Notes under the pieces: model-generated | The model's input: only the letters and a program-made list of their open reading frames with translations | Told to the model about the DNA's origin: nothing | Database searches by the model: none | Made by a program: the position numbers and the translations under genes | Part shown: positions 32,412-34,604 of the stretch, in pieces | How positions within the stretch are numbered: position 1 is the first letter of the stretch | How the letters are laid out: each line of letters starts with the position of its first letter | NCBI RefSeq assembly: GCF_000751775.1 | Contig: NZ_CCRF01000012.1 | Span: 1 to 34,604, forward strand | DNA: 34,604 nucleotides | Direction: 5' to 3' | Source: Caldibacillus thermoamylovorans | GTDB lineage: Bacteria; Bacillota; Bacilli; Bacillales; Caldibacillaceae

Positions 32412-33211
32412 TGAAGAAAAAGAGTCTATCCACCATTTATTTAACAATTGTTTTTTTGATTTTATACGCCCCAATCTTTTATCTAATGTATTATTCATTC
32501 AACAGCGGCGGGAAAATGTATGAATTTGAAAGCTTTTCGTTGGAATGGTATAAAGATTTATTTCAAAATACCCGCCTGTTAATTATTGTTCTAAATACAA
32601 TTATTATTGCGCTATTATCATCTGCTATTTCTACGATTTTGGGTACAATTGGTGCAGTCGGGATTTGGCATTTGAAAAAAAGACAGACGAAAAATGTTTT
32701 ATTATCGTTAAATAATATTTTAATTGTTAGTCCCGATGTTATCATCGGTGCGTCTTTTTTAATCATGTTTACTATAGTCGGAATTAAGTTGGGATTTTCA
32801 TCTGTTCTTTTATCTCATATTGCTTTTTCTGTTCCGATCGTCGTGATTATGGTTTTACCGAAGTTACAAGAAATGAGTTCAACCTTGATTGATGCAGCCA
32901 AGGATCTTGGAGCGAGTAATTTTAATGTGTTAACAAAGGTGATTTTACCGTATATTACACCGGGTATTTTTGCAGGATTTTTCATGGCACTAACTTATTC
33001 ATTGGATGATTTTGCGGTTACCTTTTTCGTAACTGGTAATGGCTTTTCCACATTGTCCGTTGAAATCTACTCGATGGCACGACAAGGTGTTTCATTGACC
33101 ATTAATGCATTGTCAACGATCTTGTTCTTGTTTACGATATTACTTGTCATCGGCTATTATTTCATTTCAAAACGGAATGGTCGAATCATCGGATTGGGGG
33201 CAAGAAAATGA
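32411..33211 (+). CDS. potC: Spermidine/putrescine ABC transporter permease
   Basis: This 266-residue second permease has six hydrophobic segments and the EAA-type loop STLIDAAKDLGASNFNVLTKVILP (about residues 157-180). YSLDDFAVTFFVTG near the C-terminal half is a known PotC pattern. The ATG at 32411 shares its A with the TGA stop of potB; a GTG directly in front (32408) is less likely. The end overlaps potD by 4 bp. Confidence 0.92.
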   Translation: MKKKSLSTIYLTIVFLILYAPIFYLMYYSFNSGGKMYEFESFSLEWYKDLFQNTRLLIIVLNTIIIALLSSAISTILGTIGAVGIWHLKKRQTKNVLLSLNNILIVSPDVIIGASFLIMFTIVGIKLGFSSVLLSHIAFSVPIVVIMVLPKLQEMSSTLIDAAKDLGASNFNVLTKVILPYITPGIFAGFFMALTYSLDDFAVTFFVTGNGFSTLSVEIYSMARQGVSLTINALSTILFLFTILLVIGYYFISKRNGRIIGLGARK

Positions 33212-34281
33212 AAAAATTAGTTCAAACATTTGCTGTTATTTTCATTGTTTCCTTTGCCCTCATGTTTTGGGTTCAACGTCTAAATGCTTCTGAAGGTTAT
33301 GCAGGCGGAAACACAATAACGGTGTACAATTGGGGTGAGTATATCGACCCGGATTTAATTAAACAATTTGAAAAGGAAACAGGAATTAAAGTGATTTACG
33401 AAACCTTTGATTCGAATGAAGCGATGATGGTGAAGATTCGCCAAGGGGGAACGTCATACGATGTAGCGATGCCGTCCGAATACGCAATTCAAAAAATGAA
33501 AGAAGAAGGGTTGTTGCTTAAACTTGATCAATCAAAGCTGCCGAATTTGAAAAATATTGATGAACGGTTTTTAAACCTACCCTTCGATCCGGATAATGAA
33601 TATTCTGTTCCTTATTTTTGGGGGACGGTTGGGATTGTCTATAATAAAAAAATGCTTGGTGATCGTACCTTTGATAGCTGGAATGACCTGTGGGCTGACG
33701 ACTTAAAAAATCAAATCTTACTTGTTGACGGAGCTCGTGAAGTCATTGGCTTTGGGTTAAACAGTTTACATTACTCGTTAAATGATAAAAATAAAGTTCA
33801 TTTACAAGAAGCAAAGGATAAATTAGTAAAGTTGCAACCAAATATTAAGGCAATTGTTGGCGATGAGATCAAAATGTTGTTGGTCAATGAAGAAGCACCG
33901 ATTGGCGTTATTTGGTCCGGGGACGCAGCGGACATCATGTGGGAAAATGAAAACTTGGACTATGTTGTTCCGGAAGAAGGCTCCAATCTTTGGTTTGACA
34001 ATATGGTCATTCCGAAAACATCTAAAAATATTGAGGGAGCTCATAAATTTATTAATTTCATGTTGGATGCGGAAGTTGCGGCACAAAATGCGGAATATGT
34101 CGGTTACTCGACCCCGAATAAAGCCGCCATGTCCATTCTCCCAGAAGAGACGGTTTCCGATGAGCGGTTCTATCCTTCACCGGAACTGACGGATCGGCTT
34201 GAAGTGTATGAAAATTTAGGGCAAGATATGCTTAGCTACTATAATGATCTTTATCTTGAATTTAAAATGCATACAAAATAA
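33208..34281 (+). CDS. potD: Spermidine/putrescine-binding protein
   Basis: The 357-residue product catches polyamines outside the cell for PotABC. After an N-terminal hydrophobic segment (about residues 7-24), the mature part starts NTITVYNWGEYIDPDLIKQFE, the PotD start, with ETFDSNEAMMVKIRQGG and YDVAMPSEYAIQKM, VPYFWGTVGI and IGVIWSGDAADIMWE further on; these include the acidic and aromatic positions that hold the ligand. There is no cysteine after the hydrophobic segment, so it cannot be a lipoprotein; the segment (ending FWVQRLNASEG) probably stays as a membrane anchor, unless it is cleaved. A repeat array begins 46 bp after the stop codon. Confidence 0.93.
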   Translation: MKKLVQTFAVIFIVSFALMFWVQRLNASEGYAGGNTITVYNWGEYIDPDLIKQFEKETGIKVIYETFDSNEAMMVKIRQGGTSYDVAMPSEYAIQKMKEEGLLLKLDQSKLPNLKNIDERFLNLPFDPDNEYSVPYFWGTVGIVYNKKMLGDRTFDSWNDLWADDLKNQILLVDGAREVIGFGLNSLHYSLNDKNKVHLQEAKDKLVKLQPNIKAIVGDEIKMLLVNEEAPIGVIWSGDAADIMWENENLDYVVPEEGSNLWFDNMVIPKTSKNIEGAHKFINFMLDAEVAAQNAEYVGYSTPNKAAMSILPEETVSDERFYPSPELTDRLEVYENLGQDMLSYYNDLYLEFKMHTK

Positions 34282-34326
34282 AGAAGGTAAGAGTGGTAAA
34301 AGGGTCTTAATAAATGGAGCACGAAA

Positions 34327-34604
34327 CTGTCCAAGAGGGCGGTTCTATTGGGCAATTTTTCGTAAAAAAAGTACGGAACTGTCCAAGAGGGCCGCTCTTT
34401 TGGACAATTTTTTTTAAAAAAAGTACGGAACTGTCCAGTAAAATCGCTCTATTGGACAATTTTCCTTCCAAAAGCCCGAAACTGTCCAATAGAAGGGTTC
34501 TCATGGACAAAAAAAGAGGTCAATCAGGAAAAATTGTCCAATAGAAGGGTTCTCATGGACAAAATGGAGTCTCAATCAGGAAAAACTGTCCAATAGAACG
34601 GTTC
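34327..34604 (+). repeat. Hairpin array, 52-bp period, cut by the window end (array E)
   Basis: CTGTCC or TTGTCC recurs at 34327, 34379, 34431, 34482, 34534 and 34586: steps 52, 52, 51, 52 and 52. In the complete units the 29 bases starting there can fold into a hairpin whose outer stem is TGTCCA with TGGACA, plus inner pairs. Between units, inner stem bases change in a compensating way (for example G-T in one and T-A in another at the same place). In the first three units the stem is followed by a T run (TTTT to TTTTTTTT). The last unit is incomplete. The sequence is unrelated to array D. Confidence 0.9.

Noticed and set aside
34307-34544. Open frames of 67 and 76 codons after potD
   Set aside because: They are the two strands of the 52-bp repeat array and have no independent coding signal.

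Overview
The window reads as a chromosome segment of a low-GC, endospore-forming Firmicute of the family Bacillaceae. Support comes from the consistently A/T-rich codon use, strong AGGAGG-type ribosome binding sites, GTG and TTG starts, CotF-type spore coat genes, a menaquinol aa3 oxidase (qoxABCD) operon and a YpzG-like small protein. I do not assign genus or species. No tRNA, rRNA, CRISPR or intact insertion sequence was recognised.

Layout. (1) 1-6174, plus strand: a promoter with a Fur-box-like operator over its -35, a two-gene TctA-type carrier, then the lower mevalonate pathway (mevalonate kinase, diphosphomevalonate decarboxylase, phosphomevalonate kinase, type 2 IPP isomerase), closed by a terminator. 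(2) 6175-8282: a small YtrBC-like ABC cassette with the tail of a decayed permease. (3) 8510-10129: two mirrored pairs of CotF-family coat genes and an internally deleted zinc alcohol dehydrogenase pseudogene. (4) 10456-14437: pncB, a LysM-CAP gene broken by one in-frame stop, a small membrane protein and trhO. (5) 14557-19682, minus strand: qoxABCD followed by lrgAB. (6) 19683-22465: a long regulatory gap, a YpzG-like gene, then a DedA flippase-type gene next to uppP. (7) 22898-28074: a two-component system, a DsbA/FrnE-like protein and a chemoreceptor with almost no sensor domain. (8) 29744-34281: a PuuR-like XRE-cupin regulator and potABCD.

Two modules act on the same lipid pathway. The mevalonate genes make the isoprenoid unit from which undecaprenyl phosphate is built, and the DedA/UppP pair would recycle that carrier. 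The rest is respiration, NAD salvage, tRNA modification and polyamine uptake.

The most unusual content is non-coding. Five tandem arrays with unrelated sequences lie just 3' of genes: period 63 after mvaK2, 41-42 after the ypzG-like gene, 49 starting at the stop codon of the histidine kinase, 52 (25 units) after the chemoreceptor, and 52 (6 or more units, cut by the window end) after potD. The two 52-bp arrays share no obvious sequence, yet each unit carries one hairpin, and in the potD array the stems show compensating changes. Four of the five periods are close to whole helical turns. I consider these arrays the best candidate for an undescribed system. All of this was read by eye; no search, alignment or folding program was run.
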